Source: Lysinibacillus sphaericus (lineage in GTDB: Bacteria > Bacillota > Bacilli > Bacillales_A > Planococcaceae). From it: a stretch of DNA of 64,000 nucleotides. Both the position numbers and the translations under genes were made by a program. The stretch lies in NCBI RefSeq assembly GCF_002982115.1, contig NZ_CP019980.1, positions 876,001 to 940,000 of the forward strand. Reading direction: 5' to 3'. Position 1 is the stretch's first letter. Every line of letters starts with the position of its first letter. Shown one piece after another: positions 1 to 9,869 of this stretch. Below the pieces are notes generated by a model. That model did not search any database. It saw only the letters and a program-made list of their open reading frames with translations, and was not told the origin of the DNA.

Positions 1-2
1 AT

Positions 3-521
3 GAGCTTGACGCATTAGAGCATGATCGTGACTTCATTGTAGCGAAGCTTGAAAGTGAGTATATAAGTGATCGTTTATTTGGCTTATTTTTATTACGAGG
101 AACAGCGCATAAGCAGGAAATCATTGCGCATCCTAAATGGATAGATGTAGAGCAATTTGGTGCTTTTGAAAAGCTTTTTTTAGCTTATGCACTCGGCCAT
201 CAGTTTGATGAGAAAAACAAAGTAGAGGCAAGTTTTTTAAGAGCCGTACGTGTACCCGAGATTTTGTTGGAGCACTATGGAAAGTTGACGACAATCGTCG
301 CACCAATGTTCCAAATGTGGTTCGTGCTTTGTGAACAAGCACTTAGTCAAAATTATCGCTTTACAAATCCGGCTGCTATTGCAGGTGCAAATGACTTTTT
401 ATTCCGCTCATCTCGCATGTTGAAGGTGACGAAAAAAGAAATCGCAGAGCAATATGGCATATCTGTAGCAACATTATCGAAATATATAGATGAAATATTA
501 ATGTACTTACCAACGAGTTAA
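3..521 (+). CDS. C-terminal part of a YvcD-like protein with a terminal HTH (5' truncated)
   Basis: The frame is open from the first bases of the window to a stop at 519-521, so the gene starts upstream and only about 172 C-terminal residues are visible. The last 35 residues contain a helix-turn-helix-like stretch (KKEIAEQYGISVATLSKYID). The rest is helical and rich in Leu, Phe and Glu, without catalytic motifs I recognise. In B. subtilis the gene before trxB is yvcD, a tetratricopeptide-repeat protein, and position plus helical character suggest the same here. That is inference from synteny; no function can be given. A later ATG at 264 in this frame is internal and not the likely start. Confidence 0.7.
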   Translation, partial: ELDALEHDRDFIVAKLESEYISDRLFGLFLLRGTAHKQEIIAHPKWIDVEQFGAFEKLFLAYALGHQFDEKNKVEASFLRAVRVPEILLEHYGKLTTIVAPMFQMWFVLCEQALSQNYRFTNPAAIAGANDFLFRSSRMLKVTKKEIAEQYGISVATLSKYIDEILMYLPTS

Positions 522-543
522 ATTGAAGTTGTGAGCAACTTAG

Positions 544-572
544 TTGAATAACTTCATGCTTTCACATACGAT
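544..572 (+). promoter_or_regulatory. candidate sigma-A promoter for trxB
   Basis: TTGAAT (544-549) and TACGAT (567-572) are separated by 17 bp and lie 55 bp upstream of the trxB start. The -10 matches four of six consensus bases. It follows the stop of the preceding gene, so trxB can be transcribed alone. Confidence 0.45.
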
Positions 573-614
573 GAACATACTGAACGTTATTATAAAAAAG
601 TATTACGAGTTTAG

Positions 615-1571
<957 letters not shown>

Positions 1572-1747
1572 TAAGCGTTATACCGAGTGATGGTCTCAAA
1601 AATCTTAGAAGTGCATTGCAATTGGCCGTTATTACCGGAAAAAAATACAAATTTTTAATACGGTTTTAATATTGCTGTAACTTGAATGACATATAAAAGG
1701 TGTAATATAAAGACTGTAATTAGCAATCCCCCTTTTATTTTTTTAGT

Positions 1748-1788
1748 AGGTTGTTTCCGCCTAAATTAGGTGGGAGCAACCTATTTTT
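1748..1788 (+). terminator. probable rho-independent terminator after trxB
   Basis: AGGTTG...CCGCCT (1748-1762) pairs with AGGTGG...CAACCT (1768-1782), with a few mismatches, followed by a T run. It lies about 180 bp after the trxB stop. The remaining bases between trxB and the next gene (1572-2040) are AT-rich and hold nothing else I can assign except the dispersed repeat at 1789-1824. Confidence 0.55.
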
Positions 1789-1824
1789 AGTGCCAGTCAC
1801 TCAAACAATTCTGAATTTTTAAAG
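1789..1824 (-). repeat. dispersed repeat, copy 1 (minus orientation)
   Basis: Read on the minus strand this is AAATTC-AGAATTGTTT followed by GAGTGACTGGCACT. It is the most diverged of five related copies in the window (consensus GAATTGTTT-N-GGTGCCTGKCACC). The AAATTC extension upstream of the core is shared with the copy at 23101-23127. Confidence 0.6.
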
Positions 1825-2040
1825 CGTTGCAAGTAGCTTATTTTACGTAATAGTAAGCCTAATGCTAATTATTTTGGATATGTCATGTCTTACAGTAGAA
1901 AACTGTATACTATATGTAGAGGGAATAGTGTAAAATAATGGTTATTGAAAGATGCGTTGACCTTTTCTGCATGCATTTGAAACCTTTGGGATAAGTTGAT
2001 TTAATCATTTTTTTGCGCAAGATTCCATAGTTGTGAAATG

Positions 2041-2070
2041 AGGACAAACTCTGATAGGTCTTGCTATAAT
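2041..2070 (+). promoter_or_regulatory. candidate sigma-A promoter of the nudix-rapZ-yvcK-whiA run
   Basis: AGGACA (2041-2046) and a perfect TATAAT (2065-2070) are 18 bp apart and end 36 bp before the nudix start codon. Confidence 0.5.
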
Positions 2071-2106
2071 AAAAAATAGAATGCAAAAGAGATTAGAGGT
2101 GTGCCT

Positions 2107-2574
2107 ATGCAAAGAATTGCAAACTTAATCGCCGTAAAAGACGGCCAAGTATTATTACTTCAAAAGCCGAGACGTGGCTGGTATGTAGCACCAGGCGGGA
2201 AAATGGAGAGCGGTGAGTCTATTTATGAGGCTGCTTTACGTGAGTTTCAGGAAGAAACAAATGTAATCCCATTGAAAGCGCATTTAAAAGGTGTCTATAC
2301 GATGGTTATTAAAGAAGATAACGTTAAGGTAGATGAATGGATGTTGTATACTTTTGTAGCGAAGGATATAGAAGGTGTACCATTCGAAGAAACAAGAGAA
2401 GGTAAGCTTGCATGGCACCCAATTGAGGATTTGAAACATTTGCCAATGGCTGAAGGTGACCGAACAAATTTACAATTTGCTGTATCACAATCAGGCATTC
2501 AGTACGGTACATTCGAATACACGAAGGATTTTGAATTACTTCATGAAAAAATACAAATATCAATAGAACAATAA
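2107..2574 (+). CDS. nudix hydrolase (YvcI-like)
   Basis: This is a 155-residue nudix-fold hydrolase that should cleave a nucleoside diphosphate linked to another group; the substrate cannot be told from sequence. The nudix box is complete at about residues 31-53: G-x5-E-x7-REF-x-EE, with the E residues that bind metal. The ATG at 2107 is preferred over an in-frame GTG at 2101 because AGAGG at 2095-2099 gives 7-nt spacing to the ATG and almost none to the GTG. It is the first gene of a run whose order matches B. subtilis yvcI-yvcJ-yvcK-yvcL-crh, with rapZ starting 9 bp after its stop. Confidence 0.9.
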   Translation: MQRIANLIAVKDGQVLLLQKPRRGWYVAPGGKMESGESIYEAALREFQEETNVIPLKAHLKGVYTMVIKEDNVKVDEWMLYTFVAKDIEGVPFEETREGKLAWHPIEDLKHLPMAEGDRTNLQFAVSQSGIQYGTFEYTKDFELLHEKIQISIEQ

Positions 2575-2583
2575 AGGAGCTGC

Positions 2584-3471
2584 ATGACAGTGGTGGTTGA
2601 AAGTCAACAACATGAATTGGTCATTATTACAGGAATGTCTGGAGCTGGAAAAACGGTAGCTATTCAAAGCTTTGAGGATTTAGGGTATTACTGTATTGAT
2701 AATTTACCACCAGCGTTACTCACAACTTTTTTAACTTTACTTAGAGATTCAGGTAAAAATATTACACGTATTGCCGCGGTCATGGATATGCGTGGCGGTG
2801 ACTTTTTCGATTCGCTCATTGGTGCGCTTGACCATATATTAAAAGAAGGCGATATTGTTGCGCGGATTTTATTTTTAGATGCTGATGATCAGACGCTTGT
2901 AAGACGATATAAGGAAACAAGACGTGCACACCCATTAGCTGTAACCGGTTTACCTTTAGATGGTATTAAACAAGAACGTATACTTCTATCTGAAGTGAAG
3001 GGCCGCGCTAAATTTGTTTATAATACCTCCAACATGAAACCAAAAGAGTTACGCGAGAAAATTGTCAATGAATTTGCAAGCGATGCAGATCATACTTTTT
3101 CAATTAATATTATGTCCTTTGGATTTAAACATGGTATGCCAATAGATGCAGATTTAGTATTTGATGTGCGCTTTTTAAAAAATCCATATTATGTGGAGGA
3201 ATTGCGCCATAAAACAGGTTTGCAAACAGAAGTTTCTTCTTATGTATTAGCGTTAGAGGATACACAAATCCTAATTCAAAAACTAACGGATTTGTTTGAA
3301 TTTATGGTACCGCTTTATAAACAAGAGGGGAAATCACAACTTGTCATTGCTTTTGGTTGTACAGGAGGACAGCATCGTTCGGTGACGTTGGCAGAATATT
3401 TTGGTGCTTGCTTAGCCAAAAATGAAAATGCTGTGATATCGCACCGTGACATCAATCGAAGAAAGGATTGA
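2584..3471 (+). CDS. rapZ: RapZ/YvcJ family nucleotide-binding protein
   Basis: This 295-residue P-loop protein has a Walker A motif GMSGAGKT at residues 17-24 and the family C-terminal domain ending in [11 protein letters not shown]. The E. coli relative RapZ controls glucosamine-6-phosphate synthase through small RNAs. The Bacillus relative YvcJ binds and hydrolyses nucleotides and affects competence, so the RNA role should not be assumed here. It sits between the nudix gene and yvcK with very short gaps, an operon arrangement kept across Firmicutes. The start is supported by AAAGGAG just upstream. Confidence 0.93.
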   Translation: MTVVVESQQHELVIITGMSGAGKTVAIQSFEDLGYYCIDNLPPALLTTFLTLLRDSGKNITRIAAVMDMRGGDFFDSLIGALDHILKEGDIVARILFLDADDQTLVRRYKETRRAHPLAVTGLPLDGIKQERILLSEVKGRAKFVYNTSNMKPKELREKIVNEFASDADHTFSINIMSFGFKHGMPIDADLVFDVRFLKNPYYVEELRHKTGLQTEVSSYVLALEDTQILIQKLTDLFEFMVPLYKQEGKSQLVIAFGCTGGQHRSVTLAEYFGACLAKNENAVISHRDINRRKD

Positions 3472-3475
3472 GTGA

Positions 3476-4447
3476 ATGGGGAAAAAGCATACAAGGCTAG
3501 TTGTAATAGGTGGTGGTACTGGCCTTTCCACGTTACTGCGTGGTTTAAAGCATCACCCGTTTGATATCACTGCAATCGTAACAGTTGCGGATGATGGTGG
3601 TTCCTCAGGACGTCTACGTGATGACTATGATATCCCCCCACCAGGGGATGTCCGCAATGTCATCGCTGCATTATCAGACGTGGAGCCACTTGTTGAGCAA
3701 ATGTTTCAATATCGTTTTTCTGTATCAGATGATTTGAACGGTCATTCTTTAGGTAATTTAATGTTAACGGCTTTAACAGATATAACTGGGGATTTTAGCC
3801 ATGCTATTAGTGAGATGGGAAAAGTGCTAAAAGTACATGGGCGAGTGATTCCAGCTGCTAATAAAAAGATTACTTTACATGCCGAGTTAGAAGATGGCGT
3901 AATAATTGAAGGTGAGTCTAAAATCCCGACAGCATCAAAACGCATTAACCGCGTTTTTTTAGTGCCTGAAAATGTGCAACCGCTACCAGAAGCAATACGG
4001 GCAATTAATCGGGCAGACTATATTTTAATAGGACCTGGAAGCTTATATACGAGTATTATTCCGAATTTGCTTGTGAAAGCAATTGGGGAGGCTGTTGTAA
4101 AAGCAAGGGGTCGCAAAATTTATGTATGTAATTTAATGACTCAAAAAGGTGAGACAATTTCCTATACAGCAGGTGACCATGTGCAAGCGATACACAAGCA
4201 TGTTGGTAATTCTTTTATCGATTCTATTTTAGTCAATGATGAGCAACTGCCACATCCTGTAAAAGAACTATATAAAGAAGAATGTGCAGAGCCTGTAACA
4301 TTTGATGTAGGAAAGCTTGAAAGTATGGGATTAGAAGTTATTAAACGAGATATTGCAACCATTCGACCTGATGGGACAGTTCGCCATAATGCGGCAAATG
4401 TTGCAAAATGGCTTGTGGATTATGCAAAAATCTTACCCAAAAAGTAA
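3476..4447 (+). CDS. yvcK: YvcK/CofD-like gluconeogenesis and cell-shape factor
   Basis: This 323-residue protein has the family N-terminal glycine-rich motif GGGTGLSTL (12-20), then VADDGGSSGRLR, and further on GPGSLYTSI. In B. subtilis YvcK is needed for growth on gluconeogenic carbon sources and for correct localisation of the cell-wall enzyme PBP1; it binds UDP-sugars and is related to the CofD phospholactate transferases. No enzymatic reaction can be assigned from the sequence. It starts 4 bp after rapZ and is followed by whiA, so translational coupling is likely. Confidence 0.95.
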   Translation: MGKKHTRLVVIGGGTGLSTLLRGLKHHPFDITAIVTVADDGGSSGRLRDDYDIPPPGDVRNVIAALSDVEPLVEQMFQYRFSVSDDLNGHSLGNLMLTALTDITGDFSHAISEMGKVLKVHGRVIPAANKKITLHAELEDGVIIEGESKIPTASKRINRVFLVPENVQPLPEAIRAINRADYILIGPGSLYTSIIPNLLVKAIGEAVVKARGRKIYVCNLMTQKGETISYTAGDHVQAIHKHVGNSFIDSILVNDEQLPHPVKELYKEECAEPVTFDVGKLESMGLEVIKRDIATIRPDGTVRHNAANVAKWLVDYAKILPKK

Positions 4448-4537
4448 GGAAGCCTACAATAGAGTCCTAAAGAATGCTTGTTGTATATGGTAAGATGAAC
4501 ATATACATAGAAATAAAGGTCGAAAGGGGGGCGTGCT

Positions 4538-5485
4538 ATGTCATTTGCTTCAGAAACAAAAAAAGAGCTTACACAGGTAGAAGCGGACGACTACTGTATG
4601 AAAGCGGAAGTATCCGCGTTAATTCGTATGAATGGTTCGTTATCTTTTGCTAACAAACAACTTAGCTTAGACGTGCAAACCGAAAATGCTGCAATCGCAC
4701 GAAGGCTTTATACGATAATGAAGAAGTTGTATCCATATAATGTGGAGCTACTTGTACGTAAGAAAATGCGATTGAAAAAAAATAATGTGTATATATGTCG
4801 TGTACGTGAAGGTGCACGGGAATTGCTCATTAATTTAGCTATTATTTCAGATGATTTTCAATTTAATCATACGATTTCTAAAGAGCTGATTAAAAAGAGT
4901 GGTCATAAAAGAGCCTACTTACGTGGAGCGTTTTTAGCAGGTGGCTCGGTAAATAATCCAGAAACGTCTGCCTATCATTTAGAAATTTATTCTTTGTATA
5001 AAGAGCATGGTGAGGCATTAATGGATTTAATGAACGAATTTGAATTGAATGCAAAAACCATTGAACGCAAGAAGGGCTTTGTGACATACTTAAAGGAAGC
5101 GGAAAAGATTTCCGACTTTTTAAATATTGTCGGAGCCCATCAAGCCATGATGAAATTTGAAGATGTTCGTATATTACGCGATATGCGCAATAGTGTGAAT
5201 CGTATTGTGAACTGTGAGACAGCAAACTTGAATAAAACAATAGGTGCTGCACTGCGTCAGGTAGAAAATATTCGATTTATCGAAAATTCCATTGGCTTGG
5301 ATCAGTTGCCTGAAAAACTGCGCGAAATTGCACGCCTACGTGTGGAATATCAAGATGTGACGTTAAAAGAACTTGGTGAAATGGTATCAAGTGGAACGGT
5401 TAGTAAATCAGGAGTCAATCATCGATTGCGTAAAATAGACGAAATAGCAGATGCATTAAGAAGAGGTGAAAAGATAGGCGGTTAA
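4538..5485 (+). CDS. whiA: DNA-binding protein WhiA
   Basis: A 315-residue WhiA: the N-terminal half has the degenerate LAGLIDADG homing-endonuclease fold ([14 protein letters not shown] near residue 130) and the C-terminal 85 residues carry a helix-turn-helix ([25 protein letters not shown]). In actinomycetes WhiA controls sporulation septation; in Bacillus it affects cell division and chromosome segregation as a nucleoid-associated protein. The ATG is preceded by AAGGGGGG. The 90-bp gap after yvcK holds no clear terminator, so it probably belongs to the same transcript. Confidence 0.96.
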   Translation: MSFASETKKELTQVEADDYCMKAEVSALIRMNGSLSFANKQLSLDVQTENAAIARRLYTIMKKLYPYNVELLVRKKMRLKKNNVYICRVREGARELLINLAIISDDFQFNHTISKELIKKSGHKRAYLRGAFLAGGSVNNPETSAYHLEIYSLYKEHGEALMDLMNEFELNAKTIERKKGFVTYLKEAEKISDFLNIVGAHQAMMKFEDVRILRDMRNSVNRIVNCETANLNKTIGAALRQVENIRFIENSIGLDQLPEKLREIARLRVEYQDVTLKELGEMVSSGTVSKSGVNHRLRKIDEIADALRRGEKIGG

Positions 5486-5597
5486 GTTTTCATGCGTATT
5501 CGATATGAAAGCAAGCACAATCGCTTATTGTTCTTCTGCTGTTAAGTGAGGTAATATAATACTAATAGATGAACGGTAGTGAAGGGGAGTATTGCGA

Positions 5598-5855
5598 ATG
5601 ACTGAAAAAACAGTCCAGGTAAAATTAAAATTAGGACTTCAAGCTAGACAAGCAGCGTTGTTTGTACAGGAAGCAAATCGTTTCAGCGCTGATATTTTTC
5701 TTGAGAAAGACGATAAAAAAGTAAATGCCAAATCCATTATGGGTGTAATGAGCTTAGCCATTGCAAAAGGCACGAAGGTTGTTTTAAGCAGTGAAGGTAG
5801 CGATGCAGAGCAAGCGGTTTCATCCTTAGCTGCGCTTATTGAAAAGGAAGACTAA
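5598..5855 (+). CDS. crh: catabolite repression HPr-like protein Crh
   Basis: This 85-residue protein has the HPr fold but carries Gln15 (LGLQARQA) where HPr has the phosphoryl-accepting His15. The regulatory Ser46 is kept (KSIMGVMS). Crh therefore cannot carry PTS phosphate from enzyme I, but it can be phosphorylated by HPr kinase on Ser46 and act as a co-repressor with CcpA. The ATG at 5598 is chosen over an in-frame TTG at 5592 because AAGGGGAG at 5582-5589 gives 8-nt spacing. A TATAAT at 5555-5560 may mark an internal promoter, but its -35 is poor. A strong terminator follows, making this the last gene of the run. Confidence 0.95.
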   Translation: MTEKTVQVKLKLGLQARQAALFVQEANRFSADIFLEKDDKKVNAKSIMGVMSLAIAKGTKVVLSSEGSDAEQAVSSLAALIEKED

Positions 5856-5894
5856 TCAAAAACCTCTAAGTCACAAGAGCTTAGAGGTTTTTGA
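5856..5894 (+). terminator. rho-independent terminator of the crh operon
   Basis: AAAAACCTCTAAG and CTTAGAGGTTTTT form a near-perfect stem around a 9-nt loop directly after the crh stop, ending in a T run. The A-rich left arm lets it act on both strands. Confidence 0.9.
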
Positions 5895-5984
5895 TATTGC
5901 CGTTGGGCGGACACATATGAAAGTTGCGACTCGCGCTAGTGAGCGGATGTTTTATGTCTTACGTGAGAGCCTAGCACCCATTAA

Positions 5985-6019
5985 AAAAACCCCTAAGCCA
6001 TTTGAGCTTAGCGGTTTTT
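5985..6019 (-). terminator. rho-independent terminator of clpP
   Basis: AAAAACCCCTAAGC and GCTTAGCGGTTTTT pair around a 7-nt loop, 5 bp beyond the clpP stop on the minus strand. The A run at 5983-5989 becomes the U tract of the minus-strand transcript. Confidence 0.85.
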
Positions 6020-6023
6020 CTAA

Positions 6024-6611
6024 TTAGCGTTCGTTACGTACAAAAATATGGTCGATTAAGCCGTATTCTTTCGCACGTTCAGCTGTCATGAAGTTATCAC
6101 GGTCTGTATCTCTTGAGATGACTTCTAATGGCTGACCTGTACGTTCAGATAAAATACCATTTAATTTTTCACGAAGGAATAAAATGCGTTTTGCCGCAAT
6201 TTCAATTTCAGTCGCTTGACCTTGTGCACCACCAAGTGGTTGGTGAATCATTACTTCTGCATTTGGTAATGCATAACGTTTACCAGGTTCACCAGCAGCA
6301 AGTAGGAAAGCACCCATAGATGCAGCCATACCAATACAAATTGTTTGTACTTTTGGCTTGATGAATTGCATTGTATCGTAGATTGCCATACCAGCTGTAA
6401 TCGAACCACCTGGTGAGTTAATGTAAAGAGAAATATCTTTATCTGGATCTTCTGCTTCTAAGAATAGAAGCTGTGCAACGATTGAGTTTGCAACGTTGTC
6501 ATCAATCGCACTACCTAATAGGATAATACGGTCTTTTAGTAGTCGTGAATAAATGTCATAAGCACGTTCACCACGACTTGTTTGTTCAATAACTGTAGGA
6601 ATTAAATTCAT
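6024..6611 (-). CDS. clpP: ATP-dependent Clp protease proteolytic subunit
   Basis: A 195-residue ClpP serine protease that forms the double heptameric ring working with ClpX, ClpC or ClpE unfoldases in the cytosol. The catalytic triad is complete at the usual positions: Ser98 (GMAASMGA), His123 (MIHQPLGG) and Asp172 (DTDRDNF). Length and spacing are typical. A strong AGGAGG lies upstream of the ATG on the minus strand. The promoter region carries a CtsR-type operator, so the gene is probably heat- and stress-inducible. It is transcribed towards crh, with facing terminators between them. Confidence 0.98.
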   Translation of the reverse strand: MNLIPTVIEQTSRGERAYDIYSRLLKDRIILLGSAIDDNVANSIVAQLLFLEAEDPDKDISLYINSPGGSITAGMAIYDTMQFIKPKVQTICIGMAASMGAFLLAAGEPGKRYALPNAEVMIHQPLGGAQGQATEIEIAAKRILFLREKLNGILSERTGQPLEVISRDTDRDNFMTAERAKEYGLIDHIFVRNER

Positions 6612-6684
6612 GTTAAATCCTCCTTAAAAAACTAAATTCGAATACTTTTACTGAAATCATCCATTATATTTCAGTTGTAACCTT

Positions 6685-6715
6685 ATCATACACATTATAG
6701 TCAGGGAAGGTCAAA
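6685..6715 (-). promoter_or_regulatory. clpP promoter overlapped by a CtsR operator
   Basis: On the minus strand TTGACC (6714-6709) and TATGAT (6690-6685) are 18 bp apart. The -35 lies inside a CtsR-type heptad repeat: read on the plus strand at 6699-6715 it is AGTCAGG-GAA-GGTCAAA, against the consensus RGTCAAA-NAN-RGTCAAA. One heptad is perfect and the other has five of seven matches. CtsR represses clp genes in Gram-positive bacteria and releases them on heat or protein stress; control here is inferred from the site. Confidence 0.75.
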
Positions 6716-6768
6716 TATTAACGCTGATATTAAGAAATAAAATATATAACAAAAATAAAAATTTATAG

Positions 6769-6797
6769 TTGAAAAATGGGCAAGACGTTTGTATAAT
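6769..6797 (+). promoter_or_regulatory. sigma-A promoter upstream of tRNA-Arg
   Basis: TTGAAA (6769-6774) and a perfect TATAAT (6792-6797) are 17 bp apart. The only gene downstream before the next terminator is the tRNA at 6919, so this is its likely promoter with a leader of about 115 nt. Confidence 0.75.
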
Positions 6798-6918
6798 GGA
6801 AAGGTCGTAAGTTAAAGTACAGTACACTATTTTGCAGGTATGCTTCTGAAATGAGGATTATCTACATGATGCTTTACCGTAAAGCCTTAGAGTGAGTACT
6901 TTTTTTTTATGTTCAATT

Positions 6919-6993
6919 GCCCTCGTGGTGTAATGGATAACACGTAAGATTCCGGTTCTTGCACTGGGGGTTCGATTCCCTCCGAGGGCGCCA
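6919..6993 (+). tRNA. tRNA-Arg (anticodon CCG)
   Basis: The cloverleaf closes: acceptor GCCCTCG (6919-6925) pairs with CGAGGGC (6983-6989), followed by discriminator G and an encoded CCA (6991-6993). The anticodon arm TAAGA-TTCCGGT-TCTTG places CCG at positions 34-36, reading the rare codon CGG. The T arm contains GGTTCGATTCC. A B. subtilis tRNA-Arg with this anticodon is also encoded near this gene cluster, as far as I recall. Confidence 0.95.
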
Positions 6994-7205
6994 TTTTACT
7001 GATTATTTGATATACTTTTATAGCTCGTTCTCCTATAAGTAGTTTAGCAGCCTGCTTAGGGGAGAAAGAGAGGAATAGGGGGGGAATATTGTCCCGTAGG
7101 CATTATTCCCAGATTTATTCCTTTCTAAACCTTCAAAAAGCAACAACTCCAAAAATTTTTTTTAGTGAACATACCGAACGTGAGGCTAGCACGCTAGCCC
7201 AAAAG

Positions 7206-7236
7206 AAGAATCCTATCTGAGGGGATTCTTTTTTTG
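7206..7236 (+). terminator. rho-independent terminator downstream of tRNA-Arg
   Basis: AAGAATCC (7206-7213) pairs with GGATTCTT (7223-7230), followed by seven or more T. The 210 bp between the tRNA and this site contain a weak hairpin (TTCTCC/GGAGAA, 7028-7066) and a perfect small palindrome GGCTAGC-AC-GCTAGCC (7184-7199), but no gene. Confidence 0.8.
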
Positions 7237-7393
7237 TGCTCAAAAATATCTAAAATCTGTATAAAAACGATCTTAAAATTGCATAAGTATACATTTTGTG
7301 ACAAGTATCTTGTTTTTATTACATAATTTTTCTTCATTATGCTTAGTAAAATTCATTTTTATGAAAAAATAATCACTTTTATACGAAATCGTA

Positions 7394-7422
7394 TTGTATA
7401 TCAACTCTATTGACACTATAAT
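7394..7422 (+). promoter_or_regulatory. candidate promoter of the amino acid ABC transporter
   Basis: TTGTAT (7394-7399) and TATAAT (7417-7422) are 17 bp apart, about 80 bp before the first gene. Two TTGAC sequences (7410 and 7422) follow but lack a good -10. The AT-rich stretch from 7237 holds nothing else I can identify. Confidence 0.5.
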
Positions 7423-7500
7423 TGACCTAATAGTCTAACATTTCCGAATTGAGAAAAATGAAGTGGTCGGAAAATGATTAAATGTTTAGGGGGAAAAACT

Positions 7501-8295
7501 ATGAAAAAACGTTTTTGGACGTTATTGATGATCGTGGCGGCATTTACGCTTGTGCTAGCGGGCTGCGGTGCTAAAGAAGACACATCTACTGGTGATGCAC
7601 CGGCTGATGGTGGCGCGAAGGACAAGGTGTATAAGGTAGGAACAGAGGCTACATTTGCACCGTTCGAGTCAATTGACGATAAAGGCAATATTGTAGGATT
7701 AGATGTCGATATTTTGCAAGCGATTGCTGATGAAATGGGCTTTAAAGTAGAATGGGAAAACATTGGCTGGGAGCCAGTATTCCAAACAATTAAAAATGGT
7801 GAAACACATATCGGTGCATCTGGTATTACGATCAATGAAGAACGTAAAGCATCATTTGATTTTACAGAACCATATTATGAATCTCAATTATTAATCGTTG
7901 TAAAAGAAGATTCTGATATTAAGTCATTAGCTGATTTAAAAGATAAAAAGATTTCAGTACAAATTAATGCAACGGGTCATATGGCAGCAAAAAAATTACA
8001 AGGCGATGCAAGTACAAACATTATGGCATTTGAAAACCAACCAGTTGCTATTCAAGAAATGTTAAACGGTAACGTAGATGCAACAATTGGCGACAATGCA
8101 GTTATTTACGAATATATCAAGGCAAATCCAAATGCAAAACTTAAAGTAATTGAAGATGATGCATTTGAAAAAGAATACTATGGCTTTATGGTAAAAAAAG
8201 GCAATACGGAGTTATTAAAACTATTAAATGAAGGTCTACAAAAAATTAAAGACAATGGTAAATTAGCAGAAATTACTGGTCAGGACTTTAAGTAA
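7501..8295 (+). CDS. amino acid ABC transporter substrate-binding lipoprotein
   Basis: A 264-residue extracellular solute receptor of the bacterial family 3 type (His/Gln/Glu/Arg/cystine binding proteins). The N-terminus is a lipoprotein signal peptide with lipobox LAGC; Cys22 would be lipidated and hold the protein on the outer membrane face. The mature part begins VYKVGTEATFAPFE and contains the family's GLDVDI and GASGITI stretches. The ATG at 7501 follows AGGGGGAAA; an in-frame ATG at 7474 lacks a ribosome site and would lengthen the signal peptide. The exact amino acid cannot be told. It heads an operon with permease and ATPase. Confidence 0.93.
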   Translation: MKKRFWTLLMIVAAFTLVLAGCGAKEDTSTGDAPADGGAKDKVYKVGTEATFAPFESIDDKGNIVGLDVDILQAIADEMGFKVEWENIGWEPVFQTIKNGETHIGASGITINEERKASFDFTEPYYESQLLIVVKEDSDIKSLADLKDKKISVQINATGHMAAKKLQGDASTNIMAFENQPVAIQEMLNGNVDATIGDNAVIYEYIKANPNAKLKVIEDDAFEKEYYGFMVKKGNTELLKLLNEGLQKIKDNGKLAEITGQDFK

Positions 8296-8303
8296 TAAAC
8301 GAT

Positions 8304-8329
8304 GCCGTTAGCCGAATCATGCTAGCGGC
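8304..8329 (+). terminator. intercistronic hairpin after the binding-protein gene
   Basis: GCCGTTAGC (8304-8312) pairs with GCTAGCGGC (8321-8329) with one G-U pair, but the following bases (TCATTTGATTT) are a poor U tract. A leaky terminator or RNA-stabilising hairpin that keeps binding protein in excess over the membrane parts is common in such operons; that role is inferred. Confidence 0.55.
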
Positions 8330-8389
8330 TCATTTGATTTATTAGGGGATTTAATAGTAGAGAATTTGAATGGGAAAGTAGGGGTTCTG

Positions 8390-9094
8390 ATGGACATCTT
8401 TGATTTACAATGGGACATAGTTTGGAACTACCGTGATATGTTTATACGTGGTATAGGTATAACAATCATTTTAACACTCAGCGGTTATTTTGGTGGTATT
8501 ATTTTAGGCTTACTATTAGGTTTAGGAAAACTATCGCAAAATAAGTTAATTTACTGGCCATCTAAACTATATGTGGATTTATTCCGTGGAACACCAATGC
8601 TTGTGCAAATTTTACTAATTCATTTAGCGGTTATTCCAACAATTTTTGGTCATTCATTAGGTTATATGGTTTCTGGTATTACAGCACTTGTACTAAACTG
8701 TGCTGCTTATAATGCAGAAATTTTTCGTGCGGGTATTCAGAGCATTGATAAAGGGCAAATGGAAGCAGCACGTTCACTTGGCTTAACACACAATCAAGCG
8801 ATGAAAAAAGTAATTTTACCACAAGCCTTTAGACGTATGATTCCACCACTTGGTAACGAATTTATTGCGTTACTAAAAGATTCTTCTCTAGTAACGGTTA
8901 TTGCAGCACCAGATATTTTATATGCAAGTAAAGTAGTAGCGGGTGCGAGTTTCCGTTTCTGGGAACCGTATATTGTCGCTGCCCTACTATACTTGGTTTT
9001 AACATATGTTGTAACAAAGGTAGTCGCATTTATAGAGAAGCGATTTAGCAATAGTTATGTCCCTCGTAAAGCAGAAGGGAGAGAAGCAAGATGA
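8390..9094 (+). CDS. amino acid ABC transporter permease
   Basis: A 234-residue inner-membrane permease of the polar amino acid (HisM/GlnP) family, with about five hydrophobic segments and the EAA loop that docks to the ATPase at about residues 125-150 ([20 protein letters not shown]). The ATG at 8390 has GGGG 5 nt upstream; a TTG 24 bp earlier is less likely. FRGTPMLVQ and the PPLGNEF stretch after the EAA loop are family features. Its stop overlaps the next start (ATGA at 9091), so permease and ATPase are translationally coupled. Confidence 0.93.
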   Translation: MDIFDLQWDIVWNYRDMFIRGIGITIILTLSGYFGGIILGLLLGLGKLSQNKLIYWPSKLYVDLFRGTPMLVQILLIHLAVIPTIFGHSLGYMVSGITALVLNCAAYNAEIFRAGIQSIDKGQMEAARSLGLTHNQAMKKVILPQAFRRMIPPLGNEFIALLKDSSLVTVIAAPDILYASKVVAGASFRFWEPYIVAALLYLVLTYVVTKVVAFIEKRFSNSYVPRKAEGREAR

Positions 9095-9813
9095 TTAAAA
9101 TTGAAAACCTACACAAATACTTTGGGAAGCTCGAAGTATTGAAGGGCATTGATTACGAAATACAAGAGAAGCAAGTCGTTTGTGTCATTGGTCCTTCAGG
9201 GTCAGGGAAAAGTACTTTTTTACGTTGCATCAATATGCTGGAAGAAGTAACGGACGGTGCCATTTATATAGAAGATATCAAGATAAATGCACCAAAAACA
9301 AATATTAATGCCATTCGAGCAGAAGTCGGGATGGTATTCCAACAGTTTAATTTGTTCCCTCATATGAATGTCATTGATAATGTCACGATGGCGCCGATGC
9401 AAATTCGCAAAATGAGCCGTGCGGATGCAGAGCAACTAGGTCATGAGCTTTTGAAAAAGGTCGGTCTTGATAGCAAAGCTTATAGCTATCCTGAGCAGCT
9501 TTCAGGTGGACAACAACAACGAGTAGCGATTGCTAGAGCGTTAGCGATGAAACCAAAGGCTATATTATTTGATGAACCAACTTCTGCACTTGACCCAGAA
9601 ATGGTGAAAGAAGTATTAGATGTTATGAAAAATCTAGCATCTGAAGGGATGACAATGATTGTAGTCACACATGAAATGGGCTTTGCACGAGAAGTGGGCG
9701 ACCGTGTTGTGTTCATGGATGGTGGTTTTATTGTAGAGGAAGGTACGCCAGAAGAGATTTTTGGTAATCCACAAAATGAGCGAACAAAGGCTTTTTTAGG
9801 GAAAGTTCTTTAA
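9091..9813 (+). CDS. amino acid ABC transporter ATP-binding protein
   Basis: A 240-residue ABC ATPase of the GlnQ/HisP type with Walker [10 protein letters not shown] (34-42), Q-loop [13 protein letters not shown], signature [15 protein letters not shown], Walker [14 protein letters not shown] and the switch His in VVTHEM. It drives uptake together with the permease and lipoprotein encoded upstream. A bidirectional terminator 14 bp after the stop ends the operon. Confidence 0.96.
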   Translation: MIKIENLHKYFGKLEVLKGIDYEIQEKQVVCVIGPSGSGKSTFLRCINMLEEVTDGAIYIEDIKINAPKTNINAIRAEVGMVFQQFNLFPHMNVIDNVTMAPMQIRKMSRADAEQLGHELLKKVGLDSKAYSYPEQLSGGQQQRVAIARALAMKPKAILFDEPTSALDPEMVKEVLDVMKNLASEGMTMIVVTHEMGFAREVGDRVVFMDGGFIVEEGTPEEIFGNPQNERTKAFLGKVL

Positions 9814-9827
9814 TTTTTAATAATAGG

Positions 9828-9865
9828 AAAAACCATTCATCGCATTTTGCAATGAATGGTTTTTT
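9828..9865. terminator. bidirectional terminator between the ABC operon and the coat gene
   Basis: AAAAACCATTCAT and ATGAATGGTTTTT form a perfect 13-bp stem with an 11-nt loop and flanking A and T runs, so it can stop both the plus-strand ABC operon and the minus-strand coat protein gene. Confidence 0.92.
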
Positions 9866-9869
9866 GTTA

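Noticed and set aside
572..588. Shared string GAACATAC-N-GAACGT at 572 and 7168
   Set aside because: Two short copies only, with no further similarity around them; could be chance.
4890..5252. 120-codon minus-strand frame inside whiA
   Set aside because: It is a shadow of a well-conserved gene, with no start signal.
5839..6027. 62-codon plus-strand frame between crh and clpP
   Set aside because: It runs through two opposed terminator stems and has no ribosome site.
7028..7066. Riboswitch or T-box before the ABC transporter
   Set aside because: Only a weak hairpin is present; there is no T-box sequence, no paired terminator/antiterminator, and it lies before an unrelated terminator at 7206-7236.
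7426..7470. CodY box before the amino acid transporter
   Set aside because: AATTGAGAAAAAT is only a partial match to the CodY consensus, too weak to report.
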